From contig NW_004624882.1 in the NCBI RefSeq assembly GCF_000247695.1, positions 3,383,998 through 3,447,997 of the forward strand: a stretch of 64,000 nt of DNA, written 5' to 3'. Position 1 is the stretch's first letter; each line of letters starts with the position of its first letter. The notes beneath the pieces are model-generated. The model did not search any database. It was not told the DNA's origin and worked only from the letters and a program-made list of their open reading frames with translations. The position numbers and the translations under genes are program-made. The stretch comes from Heterocephalus glaber (Eukaryota; Chordata; Mammalia; Rodentia; Bathyergidae). Positions 23,201-33,362 of this stretch are shown piece after piece.

Positions 23201-23231
23201 AGAAACAGCAGGCCCCTTTAACTCCAATCCT

Positions 23232-23284
23232 TAAAAAATAAAGAAAGAAGGAAGGGAAAAAAAGAAAGAAGGAAGGAAGGAAAG
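23232..23284. repeat. (GAAA/GGAA)n purine tract
   Basis: Interrupted 'gaaagaaggaagg' repeats of about 50 bp. Confidence 0.85.
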
Positions 23285-23751
23285 TTTTGCAGCAACCTGG
23301 AAAAATAGATGAAAAAGAAATCCAAGATGAAGACAGAGAAGTTACTTTTTTGATACTCGAGTGCATTTTAGTTTACAATGTTATTCACTGGTTAGACTCT
23401 TGGTGTTTATTCATCCCACAAGTGCAGCATGTTTGGAGCACAGTTTTACCAGCTACTGTCAGCTTTATGCATTGTCTCCCTACAAGTGCTTTTCTGTGCT
23501 CCAAAGTTGTTTTAGCTGGAAAAAGCATACCCTATCCTCAATAATTGCTGACCCACTTCTACTAATTAATAGCTTTCAAAGTGTCATGAATGCCTCATTT
23601 GTCCCTGGAAGACTCTCTCTATTGACTCCTAATTTGGCTTAATGCCCTTGAATAGTTCTGGTGACCAGGATTTTGTTTCCCTGTTGATTCCATTCCATCT
23701 CACTGACTCTGAGTTCAATTTGCTACTCAAAGACTTTAGTTGTTCTTTGGT
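23285..23751. other. No recognisable feature
   Basis: Two overlapping plus-strand open frames (23287-23544 and 23361-23642) have no recognisable domain and share the same DNA in different frames. Confidence 0.5.
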
Positions 23752-23940
23752 GAGCTGGGAGCAGGATGCACACCTGTAATCCTAGCTGCTTGGGAGACTG
23801 AGGCAGGAGGATGATGAGTTTAAGGCCAGCCTAGGCAATTTAGTGAGATTCTGTACCAAAGCAAAATTTTAAAAAAGGACTGAGAATGTAGGTCACATGT
23901 GCAGCAGGCCTGACACCCTGAGTTCCATTCTTAGTACTGC
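23752..23940 (+). mobile_element. B1-ID composite SINE (B1-dID type)
   Basis: A sense B1 part ('gcacacctgtaatcctagct', 'gactgaggcaggaggatgat') ends near 23870. An ID-like part follows ('gagaatgtaggtcacatgtg', 'gagttccattcttagtactg'). The tail is a pure AAT repeat. Confidence 0.75.
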
Positions 23941-23988
23941 AATAATAATAATAATAATAATAATAATAAACAAGTAAATAAATAAATT
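23941..23988. repeat. (AAT)n then (AAAT)n microsatellite at SINE tail
   Basis: Ten perfect AAT units grown from the A-rich tail of the preceding SINE, then three AAAT-type units. Confidence 0.9.
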
Positions 23989-24657
23989 GTTCTTTTAACA
24001 TTTGAAGATTCAAAAATGCATCATAACCAGCCATTTTGGTAAGTCACCAGCTAAGTTGCTGATATGGTTTGATCACTAACACACAAATATTTGTGCCAGA
24101 GCTACTTTGTAAGCCTTTCCTCTCTTGAACCCCACACCAATGCTCATTCAACCTTACAGGTATCTATCTCCATGAAGGAGATACATGTCTGAATGCTGGA
24201 TGCTTCTCCCAGTGCCAGTTTATATGCCTGTCTCAGGTTGGGGCTGGAACATTTGCATTTTAAACAAAGCAATTATATACACAGTAGCACTGGAGATGCC
24301 TGCCTTAATTTATACCTATCCCAACATACCTCATTATATTTATGCCCTGCTCTTACAAGCTCTGAAAGTTGTGTTCCTGGAGAATAGGGACTATACTCTG
24401 TGAATCTTTATAATTCAGGTGATACCCAGGGCAGAGTCATCCATGGTAACATTTGTTACCTTGAACTGTGTTGAATGCATGCTTGAGAAGATATGTAGAT
24501 AAACAAGGTCTCACTTGTATTGACTTTCAGGGAGTATTGCAATTCATCACAGGAAAAATTACTAAATTCCTGGTCATTAACCTTTTTGTTTTTCATATTC
24601 TATGAATTCATCCCTAGAAGGACAGAGAAAAGTACGTTTGAGTGTACAGTAAGTTCT
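23989..24657. other. No firm feature
   Basis: Unique-looking sequence. A weak L2-like string ('ggagaatagggactatactc') occurs near 24380 but is too short to call. Confidence 0.4.
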
Positions 24658-24880
24658 ATAGCAGCGCTGCCTAAAGTAACTTTCTATAATGATGAGAGTG
24701 ATCTATATGTGATGTCCAGTGTTAGGCATATGTTACCATTGGGATATTGAAATGTGGGATATGTGACTCAAGCAGTAAATTTTTAATTTTATGAATTTTA
24801 ATTGATGTCAATTTCAGTAGCCTCATGCAGTCAGCAGCTTTCTTATTGGACGGGGCTACTCTGGAGGATAAGTGGAACGC
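24658..24880 (+). mobile_element. Nonautonomous hAT-type DNA transposon relic
   Basis: Landmarks in order: 'tatagcagcgctgcctaaag', 'taactttctataatgatgag', 'ttgaaatgtgggatatgtga', 'aatttttaattttatgaatt', and an end with 'attggacggggct'. This is a well-known mammalian MITE pattern. I leave the family name open. Confidence 0.55.
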
Positions 24881-25777
24881 CTTTGGTGCCTAGGGTAGTA
24901 GGAATTTTTTCTTTTGTCTCTTTTTCCGTCCTTACATGGTGTCTAGCATTATTATTTATTATTTATTTTTGTTAACATGAACTAAGACATTTTCACTCTT
25001 TTTCCTTCTTTCCTTGACTCTTCCTGTCTTCTGTTTTTGTTTTTGTTGTTGTTTTCTTACTGTATGAAAACTCTTATTATCTCTCTGTGTCTTAGGTCTA
25101 TCTCATTAATCCTGTTGGAAACCATCATGGACAAAATAGAATCTAACACAGAATACAAAACTTTCCTCTTCCTGGACTTGATAGGGATTTCAGAATATAT
25201 AAAATCCATGGGTGAAAGAATAAGCAAATATTCACCAAAAGATCTGGATGGTTTCTATATGGCTCTTTACTGTCCTTATCTAAGAGATTCTGATCTTAGG
25301 TCCCATATGGGTCAACCATACATTTCCAATGTCACTGACTCTCCCTTTGGCCAGACCCGGGGCTTAACACTTTTGCTAATTCAACTCTTCCACAAAGTAA
25401 ATTGTCATGCTAAGACAGATACAGAAATCAGCCCACCTGATTAAAAATCCAGCCATGCAGTTCAAAATATCAGACTGTTAAAATGTAGAACTAAATGAAA
25501 CAAGTAATCCTATGATTTCCTAGCCAGGCATACCAGATGTACACACCTGGAGACTGTTTGGAAATGTTGACAGTAGTGTGCAAATGTAATCCTTTCCAGC
25601 TGAGTCCTCTTGTAATGGACTGTGTTGGACAATCTTTAGTTTGGATGGTTAACTTGAATGACATCAAGGAGAAGAGAACATGACTCTTATCTTTCGAGGA
25701 TATAGATTGACACACCATCTCCTCCCAAATACGGCTTCAACACTTTTCAGGCAACACTTCTGTTGAAATATTTAGAG
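24881..25777. other. Unique sequence with one unexplained 135-codon open frame
   Basis: The plus-strand frame at 25037-25444 starts MFLLLFSYCMKTLI and has a second in-frame Met at 25126 (MDKIESNTEYKTF). I recognise no domain. No polypyrimidine tract plus AG is convincingly paired with a donor site, and the flanks look noncoding. Chance is the likeliest explanation, but it is the cleanest non-repeat frame here. Confidence 0.3.
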
Positions 25778-25952
25778 CAGTTTTTCTCAAGCTTGATCAT
25801 GCCCTGAAGGGCTTGTGAAACATGGATTTTTGACCATCCACCAGAGATTCTGAGTTGAGAGGTGGAGTGTGGTGGATGCCATGCCAGCAAGTTGCATGTT
25901 CAATAAGCTCTCAGGAGATGCTGCTGGATCAGGGGCCACACTTTCAGCAATA
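25778..25952 (+). mobile_element. MER5-like hAT-Charlie element
   Basis: Begins 'gcagtttttctcaagcttga', contains 'ccaccagagattctgagttg', and ends 'gatcaggggccacactttca', close to the MER5 order of blocks including matching ends. Confidence 0.65.
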
Positions 25953-25956
25953 AAGT

Positions 25957-26124
25957 GGTACCTAGGTTCACGAACTTAATTCATTCCACAATTCTGGGGA
26001 AGATGGCCACAGTCATGTTCGCTGTCCACTTTGGAGTTTGTGAATGGAAGCAAATTTCACAGAGCTCCTCTGTTTGCAAACCAAATGGTTCATGAACAGA
26101 AGTGCTCATGAGCCAAGGTATTGC
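25957..26124. mobile_element. Short palindromic DNA-transposon-like element (MITE)
   Basis: The left end 'tacctaggttcacgaac' (from 25959) and the reverse complement of the right end 'taccttggctcatgagc' agree at 13 of 17 positions, giving terminal inverted repeats about 160 bp apart. Inner blocks with 'gttcatgaac' are also palindromic. It abuts the MER5-like copy. I recognise the style but not the family. Confidence 0.55.
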
Positions 26125-27874
26125 TTACAGAACCCATACGATATAGCACTATAAACCCTAAATTTTCCAGGATAGTTCCTGTATTTTACCATATTGTTCC
26201 TTTCTATAAGGCTGATTTTTGTAAACCAGTGGCTTAATTTCTGTACAGTTGTCAGACATTTCATGTAAAGATGCATAAAAATTTATGTGTTTGACAGTAA
26301 GTTCCCACTGTATGCCAGACACTGTACTAGCATCTGGGGATGCAAGTGTGAACCAGATAGATTGTTTCTTACAGATATTGTGGTAGTGAGTGTGGCCAGG
26401 GAGTGCACCGCAAAAGAAACCAGCAAATAAGGTAGTGATAAGGCACTGCCAGGGGTGAAGCAAAGGGAGTTAGCTTTGTCAGTACTGGAACATCATGGGG
26501 TGTAAAGTTGGATGCTTCCGGGGTCTTCCTCTAGGAGACCACATTTAAATTATGATCTAATCAATAGTAAATAGTTTAAGTGAGCATAGATGATGAAGAA
26601 AGTGAAAGTGGAGAGGAAGTACAATAACATGGAAGCTGGGGAGGTCTTATGTCATGGTGCTGTGCCAGAAGTGCAGAAATCTTCCTGTGGCTAGAGGATA
26701 AAACTTGAACAGGAGAGGTCCTGTGATTAGGAAGGATAAAGGACAAGAGTGCGCAAGTGTTCATAAACACTGGCAAGAAGTTTGGATTCATTCTTACAGC
26801 CTCAAGCCAAACTTATGGTCTGACATAGCCTTCATCACCTTTATTATTTTGGAAAATATGGTTGGAGAGTGGGGAAATTCATGTAAGTCAAGTAAGGCCA
26901 ACTAATATGCAACTTTATTTTCTACCACTCACATTCCCGAGAGAACTTTATTGGGAGGGGTTGAATGTCCTTACTCTACCATGAATGTTTTTCTGTTCAT
27001 TCTTAGGTAGCATGTAGCTCTTGTGGGTATAGACAATTGCAAAGTCCCACTTTGCAAATCAGTGTCCAATCCAAGATATACATAAGAATTGTAAACCTGA
27101 TTTTAAAGACAGCACTTCATCCTCTTCCCCAACTTGAAGGCTCAGTGAAGAAAGGGGCCATGGATTTGGATTCGGCCTCTTCCCAATCCTCCAGCATGTC
27201 AGCCAGATCACTTAACAGTGTGGGCTTAGGGAGGAGTGGGAAAGAGAAGGGAAAGGAATGGAGTTGGTCTCTTCTGAATAGAATTCACTTTCTGCATGTT
27301 TGCAAGATATTTAAAGTGTGTCCTATGTCATGTGAGCCTCTGGGTGGTCTCTTGGAGGATCTCTACCTAAACCTCCTGACTTTAATTCTCTTGAGCTGGG
27401 CAAGTGCTTAGCTCTTCTGTTCGGACACTTATCCCATGTAGCAGATCCTCATGGTGTCTTATATTCTGTGCCCTTAGCCTGACTGATACCCCTGCAGCTG
27501 GGAGGTTCATTCCACACATCCTGATAAATACACTACCTCTCAGTTTCTGCATCTCCTTGCTTGGCTGCTCTGAGATTTCTCCAAAGCAGAAGGGAATATT
27601 TGAGGCCTTGTGTTGTGGGAGGGATGTTAATGCTCAGGAAGTGGCCTGCAAAAAAGAGGCAATGAAAATCAATAAACTTGCATTTAATTTGACACACAAT
27701 TTTGTGATCAATTTTACTAGTTCTTTACATGGTCCTGATTTGAGCTTAAACCTCTGTTGCCCATACTATTCACTGGCTCATAAATTCACCCTTTTGTGGC
27801 TTTCTCTGTCCTCATTCTTTCATTTCTATTTCCAAGTATCACTTTACAAAACAACTCCACCCAAGTCCTTGTTT
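26125..27874. other. Mostly unique sequence, weak old LINE trace
   Basis: Near 26290-26350 the string 'ctgtatgccagacactgtac' then 'tctggggatgcaagtgtgaa' resembles an old L2/CR1-class tail. The rest is unique. Long open frames at 27037-27411 and 27404-27979 (191 codons) have no recognisable domain. The second runs into the antisense L1, so it is not a gene. Confidence 0.4.
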
Positions 27875-28663
27875 TGGGCTCCGTTCTTTTTTTTTTTTTT
27901 TCTTAAATTCTTTTATTGGTACATTTTACACAATTGTACACAATTACATTTCTCATTGGGAACTTGTACCTTTACATGATGCATCTTGGTTCTTATTTTT
28001 TCCCCATTCCTAGCCCTCCCTTCACTCCCTCCACCCTTCCCTATTTACAAAGACTTTATTTCCATTTTTTTTTCCATTTCTCATCATTTTTCCTTTCCCT
28101 TCTTTCCTTTCCCCTGCCCCTCCCACTACCCCTACCCCTTTGGAACTTTTCTTCCTATTTTGCATTATTGATTATTCATTCTAATCATTGGTACATTTTA
28201 GGTATACAATATAAAATGTGGGTTTTTTAAAATAAAATGGAGTACTACTCAGCCATAAAAAATGAGAAATGAGAGACATTTATAGCTAAATGGATGCACA
28301 TTGAGGCAATACTTTTAAGTGAAATAAATAGGACACACATGTATAAATACCAAATAGTTTCTCTGGTGTGAGAAACTGAAAGTGTATATGGGGACTAAAA
28401 TGTATGATAGGTAATGTGAAATAGGAAGAAAAGGGGCAAAGGGAAAGGAGGTGGGACGGGAAGGGGAAAGGAAAGAAGGGAATGGAGTTAATATGAGAAA
28501 ATGGAAAAATAGGAACAAAATCTTTGTAAATAGGGAGGAATGGAGGGCTTGAAGGGAGGGCTGGGCAAGGGTGAAAGATGGGAACCAAGAGAGATTATGT
28601 AAAGGTGCAAATTTCCAATGATGAATGTCATTATATTGTATACCTAAAATGGGCTCCGTTCTT
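27875..28663 (-). mobile_element. L1 insertion with two opposed 3' ends, one 14-bp duplication
   Basis: A 14-bp duplication 'tgggctccgttctt' (27875-27888 and 28650-28663) brackets the whole unit. The left part (27889 to about 28187) is poly-T plus antisense L1 3' UTR. The right part (about 28213-28649) is sense ORF2 tail plus 3' UTR ending 'gtatacctaaaat' without an A-tail. At the junction, 28188-28212 is a third short antisense copy of the L1 terminus. The 3' UTR is therefore present twice in opposite orientation within one apparent insertion. It resembles twin priming with an overlap of roughly 250 bp. Duplication sequence and A-tail position fit L1 endonuclease use on the minus strand. Confidence 0.8.
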
Positions 28664-30847
28664 GAGAAAACTCCAAAGTGAGATACCCTTAGCAATCCAA
28701 GTTATCTTTTACTTCTAATTGCTGGGGTCATGCTACCCTAGAGGAAGGCCAACTAGATGGGACCCCAAACCACATCCCACTCGCTACCTCTTCAGTGTTA
28801 CCCATGTCTTGGCCAAAGGAACCACTAATACATCTCTTGGTCTACAAAACTCTGGGAGTGTGAGCCAAGACTGCTCAGCTTCCACAACCCAGTCAAAGGG
28901 ATTATGTCTCCCCAATTCTTGTAATAATACCAAGGATTTTATGCCATGCATGTATTAAAGTAGAAAGGCTCAAGACTGAGGCATCCCTGCACATTTTAAG
29001 ATGGAAATGAGGATGAAGTGCAAATATACATAAAAAATCATAGGAAACCCAGAGGAAACTGTCCACCCTCACCCAGAACCCTGCCACTGCATAGTTCCCA
29101 GAAAAGTGGGACAGAGTAGAGAATCCATGGCACATAATTGGAGGTCATCCAGGGAAGAAGCCCACATATAGTCGCCAAAACCCACCACCTTTCCCCCTGC
29201 CCCACATAGAGCTTCCAATCAGACTTGTAGCGCTGTAATCTGAAGGATGATGGCCCTGGCTCATATGATATCCACTAGTTGCTTCTACTAAGCACAAAAA
29301 CACAGAACTGTGTAATCTTAAAAGCAGTAAAGTGATGAAAGCTATATTTTTTTCCTCAGAGACAAAGAAACTAGTTAATCAAATATGATCTCTAATAAAG
29401 AAGAATAAAACAAAAATACTCTTGAAAATTAAAATAGGTGATAAATCCCTCCATTCCCATCCTTCCCTCCATGGTTTTTCAAGGGAATGGATGGAAGAAA
29501 TTTTGAAATGTACCTTATTGGAAGTGGAAAAAAAATCCTATATGTATATCATGTAAAAAAGACAACTGATGAAAATTGTAGAAATATGAGAACAGAGAAA
29601 GCAGTTAGGAAGATATCTCACAGAAATATGTCTATCAGGGCACAGTGACTGCTCAACAAATAAACCTTTAATATTAGTGGCTTTAAAAAAGCCATGTACC
29701 TTTCTCATGTGGCCCGGGTTACTGGCCACCAAGCTGCATCTTTCATCATAATAACTAAGGGATCTATGGCCCTTCTACTTTGTGATTCTACCATCCAAGC
29801 AACTTAATATTCATTGCATTCATGTGGCAACCCAGGATAAAGAACCTAACTCATCTACTTCCTCACTGCCTTAGCCCAGAGTAACACATATTGTTTATCT
29901 TATTCCATTTTCGAGAACTTATCATTTGGCCCAACTGGGTGCAAAGGGCTGGCTGGAGCGTACTGAAATCTGGAAAGAGAAAAACAAAATTCTGATGAGA
30001 ATTTAGCTGTCTCTGCTACATAATTCAAGAAAGATCTCCAGAACTCAAGTGCATGAATCTCTGAAAAGACCCTTTTGAGAGCATAATTCAAAGAATAAAA
30101 TATGACCCACATCATGGGACACAATTGTGAAATTGCAGATGATTAGAAAAATATCCTAAAATCTTTCAGGGAGAAAAATTAAGAATTAAAGCAATTTTGG
30201 ATATAATAACTCTGAGATCTGTAAGATAATGGAGCAATAGCTTCCAAAATTGTTAGGATAAAATAGCTTCCAACTTGGAATCCTGTCTCAGCTAACCTTG
30301 AGATTGAGAATGAAACAAAGATTGATTTAAATATCTCATGTATTTTTCCATAAAATGTTCCTGAAACATGGACCACACTACAGTAAACCAAGAAAGAAGT
30401 GAGATGCTGAAACAGGACATCCAACACAGGAAAGAGGAGAAGGGAATCCCCAGGTAGATGGCAAAGAGAAGTCTTAAGAAGGCAACTGTTAGAAGTTCAA
30501 GAAAGTAATTAGCCTTAACGGAAAATGCAGATGATGAATATTACAGAGGAAGTCACAGAGGAGAAAATGGTAACTGATGTATGAACTGAGAGATCGAACT
30601 GTATGGAAATCTGTATTGTCCTAATACTGTATAACATAGGAAGAATTAGCTGTAAGAATAAAACAACTAGGCAAAGGAAAATAGGACAGTGATCAGCATG
30701 AAATAATGGTTTATAAGAAAGTTAGTTTAATCATAGCACCCATTTGGTTTATATTCACCTTTTAATAATACTGGATGACAATTTAACACAAAATTAATAT
30801 CTACTCATATTTGAATGATGGGTTGAGGGAAGTGGGATGAAAGAAAC
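28664..30847. other. No recognisable feature
   Basis: About 2.2 kb of AT-rich, unique-looking sequence. Short open frames only. Confidence 0.5.
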
Positions 30848-30848
30848 T

Positions 30849-30875
30849 ATATATATATATATATATATATATATT
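30849..30875. repeat. (AT)n microsatellite
   Basis: About 13 perfect AT units. Confidence 0.95.
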
Positions 30876-31759
30876 CTGCTAAATAGATGATGTCACTTAC
30901 AAAACTGGTTCTATTGTGAAATTAACTTAATTTGAGCTAATTTGGGGTTTTTCAGCTTGTTATCTTATTTTAACTATTTCCTCCAAGTGTTCCCAAAAGA
31001 TGTTGAAAAGTTTAGATTTTCCATTACAATGACCCAGAAAGTTCATACTCTGGTGTACAGTTTCTACTTCCAACACATGGCAACGAGAGATCCAAAAGAT
31101 AAAAAAAGATCTCCTGATGAAAATAAATATGCCTGTGAGCCAGAAATATAACAGAAAAGCAAAAATGGCAGGCAGAAGTGAAGGCAGTGGCCTCTTGGAA
31201 TCTAGATCAGATAGCCAAGTTGGTCTTGTAAGCTGAGGGATTCAAACAAACACTCACCCTCTGATTCTCATCTCCAATTGAGATGCCCTGGGACAGGCAC
31301 ATGATTAAATCCAGGGCTGAGACAGGGCCTCCTCTTCCTGGATTAATGAAAACAGACTGAAAAGCCTGTTCCCACTTACTGCCTGGACTCAGAGTTGGTT
31401 AACTAAATAATTAGCCAAATCACCAAATTGCTTGGGGGCCAAGTCTGTTATAATTGTAGCTCACTTAAAAAGGCAAAGGGTCTGAATTACATTTTAAACT
31501 TGCTTCTAGAGTTGTAGTCTAGTGTTTGGGAAAGCAAACAAAATTACTAGAACCAGATAGGTTATTACTGGGTGGGGGTGAGGAGGGAGAGAGTGCCTGG
31601 AGAGTCTCCCTCTCAAAATGAGCTTCCAAACCAAATGAAAAACACAGTGAAGTAATCTAATATTAAAAAGAGCTGAAAACATTGATAAATACATCATTAT
31701 TAAGTTTTTCCTGCTTCAAACTAATTTATACAAAAGTCTGGCAAACACTTTAAAGTACA
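30876..31759. other. No recognisable feature
   Basis: Unique-looking sequence with short open frames and no recognised domain. Confidence 0.5.
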
Positions 31760-32807
31760 CAGGCTTCTTGCAGGAAGGTAGAATAGACATACTTTACCTT
31801 ATTTCCACAGCTGAGTACCACTAAAACCTCCAAATATTACACATAAAATAAGCACAATAAGCCACTGAAGGTGAAGAAAAGAAGGGAGACCAGCTAGAGA
31901 CCTCGGGATCTGATTTTCCTTGTGCATCACAGGTTCCAGACTGGATACCTGGAAATGCCACTAGAAACAGACAAAAAAGGCAAAGCCAAGCCAGCTCTCT
32001 CTCAGCAAAGGACTACGATAAACAGGTAATCTAAAGAACTTGTCGACGCTAAACCCTCTACTCCAGCCGCATTCCACAGAAAACAAAGAAAATCTGCAGC
32101 TATGCCTCCAACCATGCACCAAGGGAAAGTGCCAAACCTGGACTTGTACCCTGGCCAGGCTGTGAGGAGGTGCCCACGCCATCCGCTTCCACCAACTCAG
32201 TTCAAATAGCACCAGAGAAATAGAGAATTGAGAATGGAGGAAGTGACTGCTCTAATGACTGAAAATGTCCAAACCGAACAGACATGACTTCTAATTTGAA
32301 AGAATGCCTCAAGTACCGAGGAGGATAAATGAAAACAAATCGACACCTAACACCTACTATTAAAAACACCGAACATGAGGAGGGGTGCCATGCATGCACA
32401 GATCCTAAGGAGCTGCTACAAAAAAGAGAGAGCTGACTCAGGTTGATTAGACTCTCAGCACATTTCTTCATAATTGGACATTGATGCTAGGAGATATTGG
32501 ATCAATGCCCTCAAAGAGTTGGGGGTAAATGCTAGCCTAAGATTTTGTGCTCGGTTAACTATCATTCTAAAATACAAACAAAATAAAGCCATTTTCAGTT
32601 ACAAAAAGGCAGAAACCCACCTAGAGGAAGAAGGAGCAAGAGGCTTCTGGATGAAGTAGAGGCCTGGAAGAAAAGAAAATACAGGGTACGCAAAGGAATA
32701 GGGAGCATAAATTTAATAAGTTATGTAAATAAACATAACTAAAAAATAAGGCTTATAAAAGAGTAAAAGTGAAATTATGGACATTAATGAGAGGAGATGG
32801 GCTCAGC

Positions 32808-32838
<31 letters not shown>

Positions 32839-33240
32839 AGATGGAAGTTTCCACAGATATTTAAAGTGCTGAAGTCTTTGCCATAGCCCAGAGAAGGGTG
32901 ATGCTACCAAATATCTTTAATGATATTAGAAAAATTTAAATTCAGTGTGTACTCTAACTTGTAATAGCAACTGATATAATATTAAATGCAACCTTATTTT
33001 TTTTAAAGAACAATGGATTGAAAAGTTATTAATCCTACAGAAGTCAGAAAGGAAAATCAAAAATAGTAGCAAAGAAAAAACCTAAAGAAGAAAAAAAAGA
33101 CAATAAAGCTAACTTTAGCCAGCAAAAATAAATACAAAAAGATGAATATTCTTGTTAAACATGGAAAGAGATTAGATAAAAAATAAAATGTAACCATATG
33201 TTGTTGACAAGAGAAATACAAAACAAAATGACAGCAATAT
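31760..33240 (+). mobile_element. Decayed L1M/HAL1-like ORF1-region relic
   Basis: 'tagcctaagattttgtgctc', 'aaaataaagccattttcagt' and 'acaaaaaggcagaaacccac' follow the order of the L1M/HAL1 ORF1 3' region, as does 'gcctggaagaaaagaaaat'. No frame survives. The upstream half (31760-32400) is assigned by continuity only; its limits are uncertain. Confidence 0.5.
32809..32833. repeat. (AG)n microsatellite
   Basis: About 12 AG units inside the L1M relic. Confidence 0.9.
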
Positions 33241-33260
33241 TTTAAAATGAAGGAATTTTT

Positions 33261-33345
33261 TTTTTTTTTTTGGTACCGGGGATCAAACTCAGGACCTTGC
33301 GCTTTCAAGGTAGCCGCCGGAACCACTGAGCTAAATCCCCGGCCC
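33261..33345 (-). mobile_element. ID-type SINE, antisense
   Basis: T-run, 'ggtaccggggatcaaactca', 5' end 'gagctaaatccccggccc'. A perfect 17-bp duplication, 'aaaatgaaggaattttt', lies at 33244-33260 and 33346-33362. Low divergence from the consensus of the other copies points to a recent insertion. Confidence 0.93.
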
Positions 33346-33362
33346 AAAATGAAGGAATTTTT

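Noticed and set aside
27404..27979. 191-codon plus-strand open frame, one of the longest in the window
   Set aside because: Its last third reads through the poly-T and antisense L1 tail at 27889, no domain is recognised, and no splice structure supports it.
30942..31151. Short open frame 69 codons long near the (AT)n repeat
   Set aside because: No recognised domain and typical of chance length.
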